From Streptomyces yatensis (lineage in GTDB: Bacteria > Actinomycetota > Actinomycetes > Streptomycetales > Streptomycetaceae): a DNA stretch of 64,000 nucleotides. Positions 1 to 8,148 of the stretch are shown piece after piece; positions within the stretch are counted from its first letter, which is position 1, and each line of letters opens with the position of its first letter. A program made the translations under genes and the position numbers. The DNA is taken from positions 9,672,001 through 9,736,000 of the forward strand of contig NZ_CP072941.1 in assembly GCF_018069625.1 (NCBI RefSeq), written 5' to 3'. The notes beneath the pieces were generated by a model, which had not been told where the DNA came from, made no database searches, and was given only the letters and a program-made list of their open reading frames with translations.

Positions 1-152
1 GCGACGGCCCCGCCGCCGAAGCGCAGCAGCGCCGCCACGGTGTGCGGCATCTGGGCGACCACCGACTTGGAGCTGGAGAAGGCGCTGCCCCACAGCAGCA
101 TGGTGATGGTGAGCAGGAGATACGGGCTCTTCCAGCCCCTGTTCGCAGGCAT
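1..152 (-). CDS. EamA/DMT-family transporter, N-terminal fragment
   Basis: The first 50 codons of a gene that continues past the left edge. The protein begins MPANRGWKSPYLLLTITM and continues into LLWGSAFSSSKSVVAQMP, the typical first membrane segment of drug/metabolite (EamA) exporters, where a W-G-S/T-x-F motif is followed by a short loop and a second hydrophobic helix with an arginine near its start (LLRFGGG). The family has ten membrane helices in two EamA repeats and usually exports metabolites or amino acids. The substrate cannot be told from this piece. It is divergent from the oxidoreductase at 355, so the bases between them hold both promoters. The start is the ATG ending at base 152, the first in-frame start before the hydrophobic segment. 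Confidence 0.7.
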   Translation of the reverse strand, partial: MPANRGWKSPYLLLTITMLLWGSAFSSSKSVVAQMPHTVAALLRFGGGAV

Positions 153-354
153 GCCCCGACCCTGGCCCGTGGCCCGGCTTCCGGTCTTGAACGCTGGTGC
201 GCCCGCGCCCCCGTAGCGCCACCCTGTCCGATCCGTGAGGAATACCCCTTCCCGGGGCGTGGAACCGAGTAGGTGTCATCCGTGGCGCACACGCCTCGGA
301 GGACGACCCGTGACACGGACCGTTCACGACGGTTCCCGCTTCGGAAGGTGGTAG

Positions 355-1383
355 GTGGTCCCGTTGAACACCGCTGACCAGGAGACACGCAGCGAGCGCA
401 AGGAATTCCGCCGATCCGGGCCGCACTTCGCCGACCGGATCACCGCCGACGGCCGGAACGGCTGGCCGGTGGAGGCCGGGCGCTATCGGCTGGTGGTCAG
501 CCGGGCCTGCCCGTGGGCGAGCCGGGCGCTGATCTCACGGCGGCTGCTCGGTCTGGAGGCGGCCCTCTCGCTGGCCATCACCGATCCCATCCAGGACGAG
601 CGCAGCTGGCGCTTCACCCTGGACCCGGGGGACCGGGACCCGGTGCTGGGCATCGGCTTCCTCAGTGAGGCGTACGACGCCCGCGAGACCGGATATCCGG
701 GCGGGGTGAGCGTGCCCGCGGTCGTGGACGTCCCCAGTGGAGTGCTGGTCACCAACGACTTCCACCGGATCACCCTGGACCTCGCCACCGAATGGACCGC
801 CCTCCAGCGCGAGGGCGCCCCGGACCTGTACCCCGAGGAGCACCGCGAGGAGATCGACGAGGTGGCGGAGGGGGTCTACCGCGATGTGAACAACGGTGTG
901 TACCGGGCGGGCTTCGCCGAGCGCCAGGACACCTACGACGACGCGTACCGACGTCTCTTCGCCCGCCTCGACGAGCTGTCCGAGCGGCTGTCCACGCGCC
1001 GCTATCTGGTCGGCGAGACCATCACCGAGGCCGATATCCGGCTGTTCACCACGCTGGTCCGCTTCGACGCCGTCTACCACGGCCACTTCAAGTGCAACCG
1101 CAACAAGCTCAGCGAGGATCCGGTGCTGTGGGCCTACGTCCGTGACCTCTTCCAGACACCGGGTTTCGGGGACACCGTCGACTTCGACCACATCAAGCGC
1201 CACTACTACCGGGTGCACACCAACATCAACCCCACCGGCATCGTTCCGCTCGGCCCCGACCTCTCCGGCTGGCTGACCCCGCATCACCGTGAGGAGCTGG
1301 GCGGGCGTCCGTTCGGCGACGGCACCGCGCCCGGACCGGTGCCGGACGGCGAGGTGGTGCCGGAGGAGGGCCGGGCGGACTGA
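355..1383 (+). CDS. Glutathionyl-hydroquinone reductase-like protein (Xi-class GST)
   Basis: 342 residues, the usual length of the YqjG/ECM4 family of S-glutathionyl-hydroquinone reductases, which remove a thiol conjugate from hydroquinones in the cytosol. The thioredoxin-like N-terminal half carries the family motif RACPWASRA with the catalytic cysteine at residue 52. The helical C-terminal half contains LVGETITEADIRLFTTLVRF followed by a VYHGHFKCN segment, both diagnostic of this family. The start is GTG at 355, preceded by GGAAGG with about 7 bases of spacing. Actinomycetes generally use mycothiol rather than glutathione, so the natural thiol partner is uncertain. About 30 C-terminal residues (Pro/Gly/Glu-rich) extend past the conserved core. 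No operon partner is visible. The assignment to the family is secure; the substrate is not known. Confidence 0.85.
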   Translation: MVPLNTADQETRSERKEFRRSGPHFADRITADGRNGWPVEAGRYRLVVSRACPWASRALISRRLLGLEAALSLAITDPIQDERSWRFTLDPGDRDPVLGIGFLSEAYDARETGYPGGVSVPAVVDVPSGVLVTNDFHRITLDLATEWTALQREGAPDLYPEEHREEIDEVAEGVYRDVNNGVYRAGFAERQDTYDDAYRRLFARLDELSERLSTRRYLVGETITEADIRLFTTLVRFDAVYHGHFKCNRNKLSEDPVLWAYVRDLFQTPGFGDTVDFDHIKRHYYRVHTNINPTGIVPLGPDLSGWLTPHHREELGGRPFGDGTAPGPVPDGEVVPEEGRAD

Positions 1384-1847
1384 AGTCGCACATGTCGTAT
1401 TCCCATGCCATCCCGCCCTCGCATGCGGCCTTGTTCGCCCGGTCTTCAACTGATCGGCACACCTGTTACACAGACGCCATGTGTGCCGCCCGGCTCATGC
1501 GCCACCTCGGCCCCGGCGCCGGCGGTCCGACCCGAAATGACGCGCGTCGCATCGTCCGAGGGATGCGATGTCACGTGAGGTCGGTGGCCTTTCTGTGAAG
1601 GAAGGGCGTCGCTGCTGTGTGTGAGTGTGTCCGTCGTGTGATCGGAAAGTGGCGGAATGCCCGATTCCGGACCGTGGTTGATTCGCCGCGCGGCGGGCCC
1701 CGTGGTTACATCCCTTCCGCGCTCAGGCATTTCACGGAGCCCGGTGTTCTCCGGGTATCCCGTGTCCATGCCGCGGGAGCTGATTCCCCTCGGTTCCCGT
1801 GCGCTGTTGCAAGCTCAACGAGACGTTCACCCAAGGGAGACGCAACA
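1384..1847. other. Intergenic region upstream of the bacteriocin-like locus
   Basis: No convincing gene in 464 bases: the open frames here lack coding-type codon bias and ribosome sites. It must carry the promoter of the precursor gene at 1848. The only structure I see is an inverted repeat TCGCATC / GATGCGA (1547-1553 and 1562-1568, 8-base loop), a possible regulator site or weak hairpin. The last 200 bases are less GC-rich than the coding sequence around them. Confidence 0.5.
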
Positions 1848-2057
1848 ATGAACAACGCGCCCAAGGTCGCGACCCAGGAGATCTCCGACGCCGAGCTGGA
1901 CAACGTGGCGGGCGGGATCGCCAGCCCCGTGGGCGACGTCCTCGGCACCGTCGCCGGCCCGGTGGCCGGCGCCCTCGGCACCGTCACCGGCACGGTTGAC
2001 GGCCTCACCGGCCTGAACACCACCGGCATCGTCGGTGGGGTCGTCGGCACCCTCTGA
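1848..2057 (+). CDS. Double-glycine leader bacteriocin-like precursor peptide (NHLM system)
   Basis: A 69-residue peptide. Residues 1-23 form an export leader ending in ISDAELDNVAGG, the ELxxVxGG double-glycine site cut by C39 peptidases. The predicted core (24-69) is 46 residues, almost only Gly, Val, Thr, Ala and Leu, with two Asp and no Cys, Lys, Arg, His or aromatic residue, so its side-chain charge is about -2. It is built from imperfect 11-residue repeats (PVGDVLGTVAG, PVAGALGTVTG, then TVDGLTGLNTTG). The start is ATG at 1848 with AAGGGAGA 8-10 bases upstream. The three genes downstream encode a secretion adaptor, a C39-peptidase ABC exporter and an NHLM ABC protein, which fits a ribosomally made exported peptide. 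No modifying enzyme is adjacent. The role (bacteriocin, signal, or structural amphipathic peptide) is inferred only. Confidence 0.8.
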   Translation: MNNAPKVATQEISDAELDNVAGGIASPVGDVLGTVAGPVAGALGTVTGTVDGLTGLNTTGIVGGVVGTL

Positions 2058-2077
2058 GGCTGATCTACCGCTCCCCT

Positions 2078-2106
2078 GTGCCCCGGGCCTGCCTGGTCCG
2101 GGGCAC
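2078..2106 (+). terminator. Hairpin between precursor and exporter genes
   Basis: A perfect 9-bp stem, GTGCCCCGG (2078-2086) with CCGGGGCAC (2098-2106) and an 11-base loop, starts 20 bases after the precursor stop. No U-tract follows, as is common in actinomycetes. It probably acts as a partial terminator or a 3' stabiliser, giving more precursor mRNA than exporter mRNA. Confidence 0.55.
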
Positions 2107-2161
2107 TCGGCGGTCCGCGGCCCCCTTTGATCACTCCCTTCGCGGCTGAGGAAAGACTTTC

Positions 2162-2968
2162 GTGCAGTTCCGCCAGCAGGCCCTCTCCAAGCTGCAGTCG
2201 GCAGAGGACATCGACCTGCCGGTGCGCTACGCCCGTCCCCAGGGATGGCTGGCACTGGCGGTCACGATGGCGGTCATGGCCGGTGCCGCCGTATGGGCCG
2301 TCACCGGCACCGTCTCCAACACCCTCGATGCCGACGGGATCCTCACCCACGGCCAGGGCAGCTATGTGCTGCAGAGCCCGATCGCCGGCCAGGTGACCTC
2401 CGTCCTCGCCCAGGAGGGCAGCACCCTCCGGGCGGGCGCACCGCTGCTGAAGGTCCGCACCGCCGATGGCACCGAGGTCGTGCGCACCATCGCGGGCGGC
2501 CGGCTCACCACCCTCACCGCCTCGATCGGCTCCGTGCTGAACACCGGCGCCAACGTCGCCTCCGTGGAGCGGGTCGGCCACTCCGACGATCCCCTGGTCG
2601 CCACCCTGTACGTCCCCTCGGACCGGGCGGCCTCGGTGCGGCCGGGCGCGTCGGTCGACCTCAGTGTGCAGTCCGCGCCGACGCAGACCTACGGTGTGCT
2701 CCGCGGTGAAGTGCGGGCCGTCGGCCGGACCGCCCAGTCGAGCCAGCAGATCGGCTCCTACCTCGGCAGCGGGCAACTCGGCGAGGAGTTCTCCAAGCAT
2801 GGCCCGCCGGTCGCCGTCCAGGTGAGCCTCCAACGCACCAAAGGCACCCGCTCCGGCTACCGCTGGTCGTCCCCCGAGGGCCCGCCGTTCGCCCTCGGCT
2901 CCATGACCTTGACCAGCGGCACCGTCCACCTGGCCGACCAACATCCCAGCGATTGGCTGCTCCCGTGA
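2162..2968 (+). CDS. NHLM-type bacteriocin secretion protein (HlyD-like membrane-fusion adaptor)
   Basis: 268 residues. A short cytosolic N-terminus, one membrane helix at about residues 28-48 (GWLALAVTMAVMAGAAVWAV), then an extracytoplasmic region with a lipoyl/barrel-sandwich motif (GSYVLQSPIAGQVTSVLAQEG), the signature of membrane-fusion proteins. It is shorter than HlyD of Gram-negative bacteria and lacks the long coiled-coil hairpin, matching the secretion proteins of NHLM bacteriocin systems. The start is GTG at 2162 with GAGGAAAG about 6 bases upstream. The gene overlaps the next one by GTGA (start 2965, stop 2966-2968), so adaptor and exporter are translationally coupled. It probably couples the ABC exporter to passage of the peptide through the cell envelope. 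Confidence 0.8.
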   Translation: MQFRQQALSKLQSAEDIDLPVRYARPQGWLALAVTMAVMAGAAVWAVTGTVSNTLDADGILTHGQGSYVLQSPIAGQVTSVLAQEGSTLRAGAPLLKVRTADGTEVVRTIAGGRLTTLTASIGSVLNTGANVASVERVGHSDDPLVATLYVPSDRAASVRPGASVDLSVQSAPTQTYGVLRGEVRAVGRTAQSSQQIGSYLGSGQLGEEFSKHGPPVAVQVSLQRTKGTRSGYRWSSPEGPPFALGSMTLTSGTVHLADQHPSDWLLP

Positions 2969-5247
2969 CCGCGACGAACCAGGGCGGACCACCCCGGCCC
3001 GCACCCGCCGGAAGCAGCGGAGCGCGCCGCCCCCAGCCGGCCCGGGGACGGCGCCGCGCGCCACGCGGCGGGGCCGGGCCGAGGAAGACCCGGCGCCGGA
3101 CCGTGCGCACCCCCACCGTGCTCCAGATGGAGGCCCTGGAGTGCGGTGCGGCGTCGCTCGCCATGGTGCTTGCCCACTACGGGCGCCATGTCCCGCTGGA
3201 GGAACTGCGGATCGCCTGCGGTGTCTCCCGGGACGGATCGCGCGCCAGCAATCTGCTCAAGGCCGCCCGGAGCTACGGTCTGCGCGCCAAGGGCATGCAG
3301 ATGGAGCCCGAGGCCCTCGCGGAGGTGAAGGCCCCGGCGATCCTGTTCTGGGAGTTCAACCACTACGTCGTCTACGACGGGATGGGGCGGCGGTTCGGCA
3401 AACGCGGCGTCCACATCAACGACCCCGACAAGGGGCGGCGTTTCGTCCCCGTCGAGGAGTTCGACACCAGCTTCACCGGTGTGGTCCTGGTCCTCGAACC
3501 CGAGGAGTCCTTCCGCCGGGGCGGGCGCCGTCCCGGGGTGCTGGGCGCCCTGCCGCCGCGCATGCGCGGCACCACCGGCACCCTGCTGGCGTCGCTGCTG
3601 GCCAGCCTGCTGCTGGTGGCGGTGGGGGCCGCGGTCCCGGCGCTCAGCCGCACCTTCATCGACACCTTCCTGATCGGCGGCCAGGACTCGACGCTGGAGC
3701 CGCTGTTCGCGTCCATGGCCGTGGCGGTGGTGCTCACCGCCGTACTGACCGGCGTCCAGCAGGCGAATCTGCTGCGCGGACGCATCATCTCCTCCACCCT
3801 CAGCAGCGCACGGTTCCTGCGGCATCTGCTGCGGCTGCCCGTCACCTTCTTCGCCCAGCGCAGCCCGGCCGACCTGGTCCAGCGGCTGCGCTCCAACGAC
3901 ACCGTCGCCGAAACCCTCGCCCGCGATCTGGCCGCCGCGGCCGTCGACGGGATCGTCGTGGTGCTCTACGCCTTTCTGCTGTGGACCTACGACCCCCAAC
4001 TCACCGGTGTCGGCGTCGGGTTGGCGCTGCTCAACGTGGTGGCGATACGGGTGGTGGTGCGGTTGCGGGCCACCAGGACCCAGAAGCTGCGGGCCGACAC
4101 CGCGCGGCTGACCACCACCTCGTACACCGGTCTCCAGCTCATCGAGACGGTGAAGGCCACCGGCGGGGAGGCCGGCTACTTCCGCCGCTGGGCCGGACAG
4201 CACGCCATCACCCTGGACGAGCAGCAGCGCCTCGGTGTCCCGAGCGCCGTACTGGCCGTCGTCGCCCCCACCCTCGCCACGCTCAACAGCGCCCTCATCC
4301 TCTGGATCGGCGGGCTGCGGGCCGTCGAGGGCCATATCTCCATCGGTCTGCTGGTGGCCTTCCAGGCGCTGGTGACCCGCTTCACCGCGCCCATCACCCG
4401 GCTCAACGGAGTGGCCGGACGCATCCAGGACTTCTCCGCCGATGTGACCCGGCTCAAGGACGTGGAGAACTTCCCGGTGGACTCCCTCTACACCCGCGAC
4501 GAGCCGCGCGAGGACACCCGCCGGCTGACCGGGCAGGTGACCCTGGAGAACATCACCTTCGGCTACAGCCCGCTGGACGAACCGCTGCTGCGCGACTTCT
4601 CGCTGTCCGTCGGCCCCGGCCGCCAGGTGGCGCTGGTCGGCGCCTCCGGCAGCGGCAAGTCCACCGTCTCCCGGCTCGTCTCCGGCCTCTACGCCCCCTG
4701 GGAGGGGGTCATCCGCATTGACGGACAGCGCCTGGAGGACATCCCCCGCGGTGCGCTGGCCGCCTCCGTCTCCTTCGTCGACCAGGACGTCTTCCTGTTC
4801 GAGGGCACGGTGCGGGACAACGTGGCGCTGTGGGACCCGTCCATCCCGGACGAGGCGGTGGTCGAAGCCCTGCGGGACGCGGCGCTCTACGACGATGTGA
4901 TCACCCGGCGCCCCGAGGGGATCCACTGCCGGGTGGAGCAGGACGGCCGCAACTTCTCCGGCGGCCAGCGGCAGCGGCTGGAGATCGCCCGCGCCCTGGT
5001 GCGCCGCCCCAGCGTGCTGGTCCTGGACGAGGTCACCAGCGCCCTGGACGCGCGCACCGAGCAGATCGTCATGGACAACCTGCGCCGCCGCGGCTGTGCG
5101 TGTGTGGTGATCGCCCACCGGCTCAGCACCGTGCGGGACAGCGACGAGATCCTCGTCCTGAACCGCGGCACGGTCGTCGAACGCGGACGGCACGAGGACC
5201 TCGCCGCCGCCGGAGGCCCGTACGCCGAGCTGATGAAGGAGCACTGA
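2965..5247 (+). CDS. Peptidase-containing (C39) NHLM bacteriocin ABC transporter
   Basis: 760 residues in three parts. After a basic, disordered N-terminus (about 45 residues) comes a C39 leader peptidase with catalytic Cys60 (QMEALECGAAS), His133 (EFNHYVVYD) and Asp153 (HINDPDKG). A six-helix ABC membrane domain follows at about 195-500. The ATPase domain has Walker A GASGSGKST near residue 558, signature FSGGQRQRLE, Walker B VLVLDEVTSALD and the H-loop VIAHRLSTV. The protein would cut the precursor after its Gly-Gly and pump the core out. All catalytic and ATP-binding residues are present. I chose GTG 2965 because it overlaps the preceding stop as GTGA; TTG at 2953 is a weaker alternative. 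One base separates its stop from the ATG of the next gene. Confidence 0.9.
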   Translation: MTATNQGGPPRPAPAGSSGARRPQPARGRRRAPRGGAGPRKTRRRTVRTPTVLQMEALECGAASLAMVLAHYGRHVPLEELRIACGVSRDGSRASNLLKAARSYGLRAKGMQMEPEALAEVKAPAILFWEFNHYVVYDGMGRRFGKRGVHINDPDKGRRFVPVEEFDTSFTGVVLVLEPEESFRRGGRRPGVLGALPPRMRGTTGTLLASLLASLLLVAVGAAVPALSRTFIDTFLIGGQDSTLEPLFASMAVAVVLTAVLTGVQQANLLRGRIISSTLSSARFLRHLLRLPVTFFAQRSPADLVQRLRSNDTVAETLARDLAAAAVDGIVVVLYAFLLWTYDPQLTGVGVGLALLNVVAIRVVVRLRATRTQKLRADTARLTTTSYTGLQLIETVKATGGEAGYFRRWAGQHAITLDEQQRLGVPSAVLAVVAPTLATLNSALILWIGGLRAVEGHISIGLLVAFQALVTRFTAPITRLNGVAGRIQDFSADVTRLKDVENFPVDSLYTRDEPREDTRRLTGQVTLENITFGYSPLDEPLLRDFSLSVGPGRQVALVGASGSGKSTVSRLVSGLYAPWEGVIRIDGQRLEDIPRGALAASVSFVDQDVFLFEGTVRDNVALWDPSIPDEAVVEALRDAALYDDVITRRPEGIHCRVEQDGRNFSGGQRQRLEIARALVRRPSVLVLDEVTSALDARTEQIVMDNLRRRGCACVVIAHRLSTVRDSDEILVLNRGTVVERGRHEDLAAAGGPYAELMKEH

Positions 5248-5248
5248 C

Positions 5249-8119
5249 ATGGCGTCCGTTCACCCGGCCGCGGCGGTGGCCGCGGACGGCGGCGACGCGG
5301 TGGTCCAGGCGCTGGGCGCCCTCGGCGCGCCCGTCGACTGCGCCGGGCTGCGCAGCCTCCCGCTGGAGGGCCCGCAGGTGCTCTGGCTCGTCGTCGGCGG
5401 TGCCCTGGACCTGTTCGCGGTCGACGCCGCCGAGGAGGGGCAGTGGCACTTCCTCGGCCGGCTGGAGACGGGCGCCGCGCTCCCGGGCCCGGTCGAGGGA
5501 CCACGCCACACCCTGCTGGGCCGGCCCTCGCAGGACTGCCTGGTGCGCCGCATCCCGCTGCGCGAGCTCTACCGCCCGGAGGCGTACGACACGTACGGCA
5601 CGGCCCAAGGCCACGACCCGTACGGCACGTACGGGGGCGGCGGATTCCAGGACACCCCGCCCACCCCGCTGGAGCACGCCGTGGCGCTCGGGGTGAGCCG
5701 CAGCCTCGGTGTCCTCTTCCAGGCCCCGCTGGACGGCGGGGCCGCGCCCGAGGCGGAGGCGGCCGACGAGGACCTGCTCTGGCTGCCGGTGCCGCCCGGC
5801 AGTGTGCGCTACGGCGCCGAGTACAGCGCCCAGGCCGCCGGTGACCTGCTGATCGACGGCGCGCTGTGGCAGCGGATGGTCAATCAGCAGTACCGCCTCG
5901 GCACCGCCGTGGACCGCTGGATCGAGACCATGGAGCGGGCCCACGCGGACCGCACCGCGGCCGGCATCCGGGCCGGTGAGGCCGTGCGCACCCGCGCCGA
6001 CCAGGCGCTGATCGCCTCCATCGGAGGGCAGCGACGGGAGCGGCGGTCGGAGGAGAGCACCGACGACGCCGTGCACGCGGTGTGCCGCCGGGTGGCCGAG
6101 GCCGCCGGGATCACCCTGCCCGAACCGCCGCGCGGCCGCACCACCGACGACCGCACGGACCCGGTGGAGCGCATCGCCGCCCACGCCCGGATCCGCACCC
6201 GCGCCGTCCGGCTGGAGGACGGCTGGTGGCGGGAGGACGCCGGACCGCTGGTGGGCTACCGCGCCAAGTCCGGGGCCCCGGTGGCGCTGCTGTGGCGGCG
6301 CGGCCGGTACGAGGCGGTCAACCCCGCCTCCGGCCTGCGGATCCGCGTCGGCGGGGGCAACGCGGAGGAGTTCGAGCCGCGGGCCGTGATGTTCTACCGT
6401 CCGCTGCCCGACCGGCCGATGACGATGTGGCGGCTGATGCGCTTCAGCGTGCGCGGCGCCGCGGGGGACGTCCGCAACCTCCTGATCGCCGGGCTGGTGA
6501 CGGTGGCGCTCGGCGCGCTGGTGCCGCTCGCCACCGGCCAGGTGCTGGGCGGCTTCGTGCCCCGCGCCGAGAAGAGCCCCATCGTCCAGATCTCCCTGGC
6601 CCTGATCGTCTCCAGCGTCGTCGCGGCCGCCTTCATGCTGCTGCAGAACCTGACCCTGCTGCGTCTCGAGGGGCGGCTGGAGTCCACCCTCCAGCCCGCG
6701 GTGTGGGACCGGCTGCTGCGGCTGCCCACCACCTTCTTCGCCCAGCGCTCCACCGGAGAGCTGGCCAGCGCGGCGATGGGCATCAGCACCATGCGCAGAG
6801 TGCTGTCCGGGATCGCCCCCACGGTCCTCCAGGCCGGCACCGTGGGCGCGATGAACCTCGCCCTGCTGCTGTACTACAGCGCCTCCCTGGGGCTCGCGGT
6901 GATCGCCGTACTGCTGGTGGTCTCCGGGGTCTTCCTCGGGATGGGGCTGTGGCAGGTGCGCTGGCAGCGACGGCTGGTGGAGAGCGAGAACAAGCTCAAC
7001 AACCAGGCGTTCCAGACCCTGCGCGGGCTGCCCAAGCTGCGCGTCGCCGCGGCCGAGAACTTCGCCTACGCGGCCTGGGCCCGTGGCTTCGCCGACTCCC
7101 GCGATCTGCACCAGCGCACCGGGCGCATCAAGAACCTCACCCAGGTACTGGACGCCGTCTACCTTCCGCTGGTCTCCCTCACCGTGTTCATGCTGCTGGC
7201 CGGTCCGGCGCGGGGCAGCATGTCGGCGGGGGCCTTTCTGACCTTCAACACCTCCGTGACCATGCTGCTCACCTCCCTGACCCAGCTCACCAACGCCCTG
7301 GTCTCGGTGGTCGCGGTGCTGCCCATGTTCGAGCAGGTCAAGCCGATCCTGGACGAGCCCCCCGAGGTCCGCGGCGGCAGCGCCCAGCCGGGGACGCTCA
7401 CCGGCGACCTCCGCGCCAGAAACCTCACCTTCCGCTACGGCGACGACGGGCCGCTGGTGCTCGACGATGTCTCGCTGGAGATCCGGCCGGGTGAATTCGT
7501 GGCCGTCGTCGGCCCGAGCGGCTGCGGCAAGTCGACCCTGCTGCGGTTGCTCATCGGCTTCGAACGGCCGGTGTCCGGCAGTGTGCTCTACGACGGCCAG
7601 GACCTCGCCGCCCTCGACCAGGCGGCCGTGCGCCGCCAGTGCGGGGTGGTCCTCCAGAACGCCCAGCCGCTGGGCGGCACGGTGCTCGACTGCATCCGCG
7701 GCGCCGAGCCGTTCACCCCCGAGGAGGCCATGGAGGCCGCCGAACTGTCGGGTCTGGCCGAGGACATCCGCCAGATGCCCATGGGGCTGCAGACCATGAT
7801 CTCCGGCAGCGGCGCCATCTCCGGCGGCCAGCGGCAGCGGCTGATGATCGCCCAGGCCCTGATCCGCCGTCCGCGCATCCTCTTCTTCGACGAGGCCACC
7901 AGCGCCCTGGACAACGAGACCCAGCGCATCGTCATCGACAGCACCCGCCGTCTCCAGGCCAGCCGGCTGGTGATCGCGCACCGGCTGTCGACCGTCATGG
8001 ACGCCGACCGCGTGCTGGTCATGGAGGACGGCCGGATCGTGGAGCAGGGCGCCCCGGCCGAGCTGATGGCCATCCCGGGCGGAAAGCTGCACGAGCTGGT
8101 GCGGCGCCAGATGACCTAG
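5249..8119 (+). CDS. NHLM bacteriocin system ABC transporter, peptidase-less partner
   Basis: 956 residues. The first ~390 are a long N-terminal region typical of the second ABC protein of NHLM systems and lack a C39 peptidase; an early segment (about 25-95) resembles a cyclic-nucleotide-binding-like beta fold. A low-complexity Tyr/Gly/Asp stretch lies near residues 110-132. Six membrane helices follow from about 400 to 700. The ATPase has Walker A GPSGCGKST near 755, signature ISGGQRQRLM, Walker B ILFFDEATSALD and VIAHRLSTV. It probably forms a heterodimer or works beside the C39 exporter at 2965; the one-base gap between the genes supports joint translation. It ends just before a convergent MFS gene. 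The role in substrate recognition is inferred from the family. Confidence 0.85.
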   Translation: MASVHPAAAVAADGGDAVVQALGALGAPVDCAGLRSLPLEGPQVLWLVVGGALDLFAVDAAEEGQWHFLGRLETGAALPGPVEGPRHTLLGRPSQDCLVRRIPLRELYRPEAYDTYGTAQGHDPYGTYGGGGFQDTPPTPLEHAVALGVSRSLGVLFQAPLDGGAAPEAEAADEDLLWLPVPPGSVRYGAEYSAQAAGDLLIDGALWQRMVNQQYRLGTAVDRWIETMERAHADRTAAGIRAGEAVRTRADQALIASIGGQRRERRSEESTDDAVHAVCRRVAEAAGITLPEPPRGRTTDDRTDPVERIAAHARIRTRAVRLEDGWWREDAGPLVGYRAKSGAPVALLWRRGRYEAVNPASGLRIRVGGGNAEEFEPRAVMFYRPLPDRPMTMWRLMRFSVRGAAGDVRNLLIAGLVTVALGALVPLATGQVLGGFVPRAEKSPIVQISLALIVSSVVAAAFMLLQNLTLLRLEGRLESTLQPAVWDRLLRLPTTFFAQRSTGELASAAMGISTMRRVLSGIAPTVLQAGTVGAMNLALLLYYSASLGLAVIAVLLVVSGVFLGMGLWQVRWQRRLVESENKLNNQAFQTLRGLPKLRVAAAENFAYAAWARGFADSRDLHQRTGRIKNLTQVLDAVYLPLVSLTVFMLLAGPARGSMSAGAFLTFNTSVTMLLTSLTQLTNALVSVVAVLPMFEQVKPILDEPPEVRGGSAQPGTLTGDLRARNLTFRYGDDGPLVLDDVSLEIRPGEFVAVVGPSGCGKSTLLRLLIGFERPVSGSVLYDGQDLAALDQAAVRRQCGVVLQNAQPLGGTVLDCIRGAEPFTPEEAMEAAELSGLAEDIRQMPMGLQTMISGSGAISGGQRQRLMIAQALIRRPRILFFDEATSALDNETQRIVIDSTRRLQASRLVIAHRLSTVMDADRVLVMEDGRIVEQGAPAELMAIPGGKLHELVRRQMT

Positions 8120-8128
8120 CCGGGCCGG

Positions 8129-8148
8129 GCCCCGCGGTGCTACGGGGC
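8129..8148. terminator. Possible bidirectional terminator
   Basis: GCCCCG (8129-8134) pairs with CGGGGC (8143-8148) across an 8-base loop, flanked by further CCGG pairs. It sits in the 20-base gap between two convergent genes and overlaps the stop codon of the MFS gene. Small stem, so only a candidate. Confidence 0.35.

Noticed and set aside
1848..2057. Lanthipeptide or sactipeptide precursor
   Set aside because: The core has no cysteine and no LanM, LanB/C or radical-SAM gene is adjacent, so thioether ring formation is not supported.
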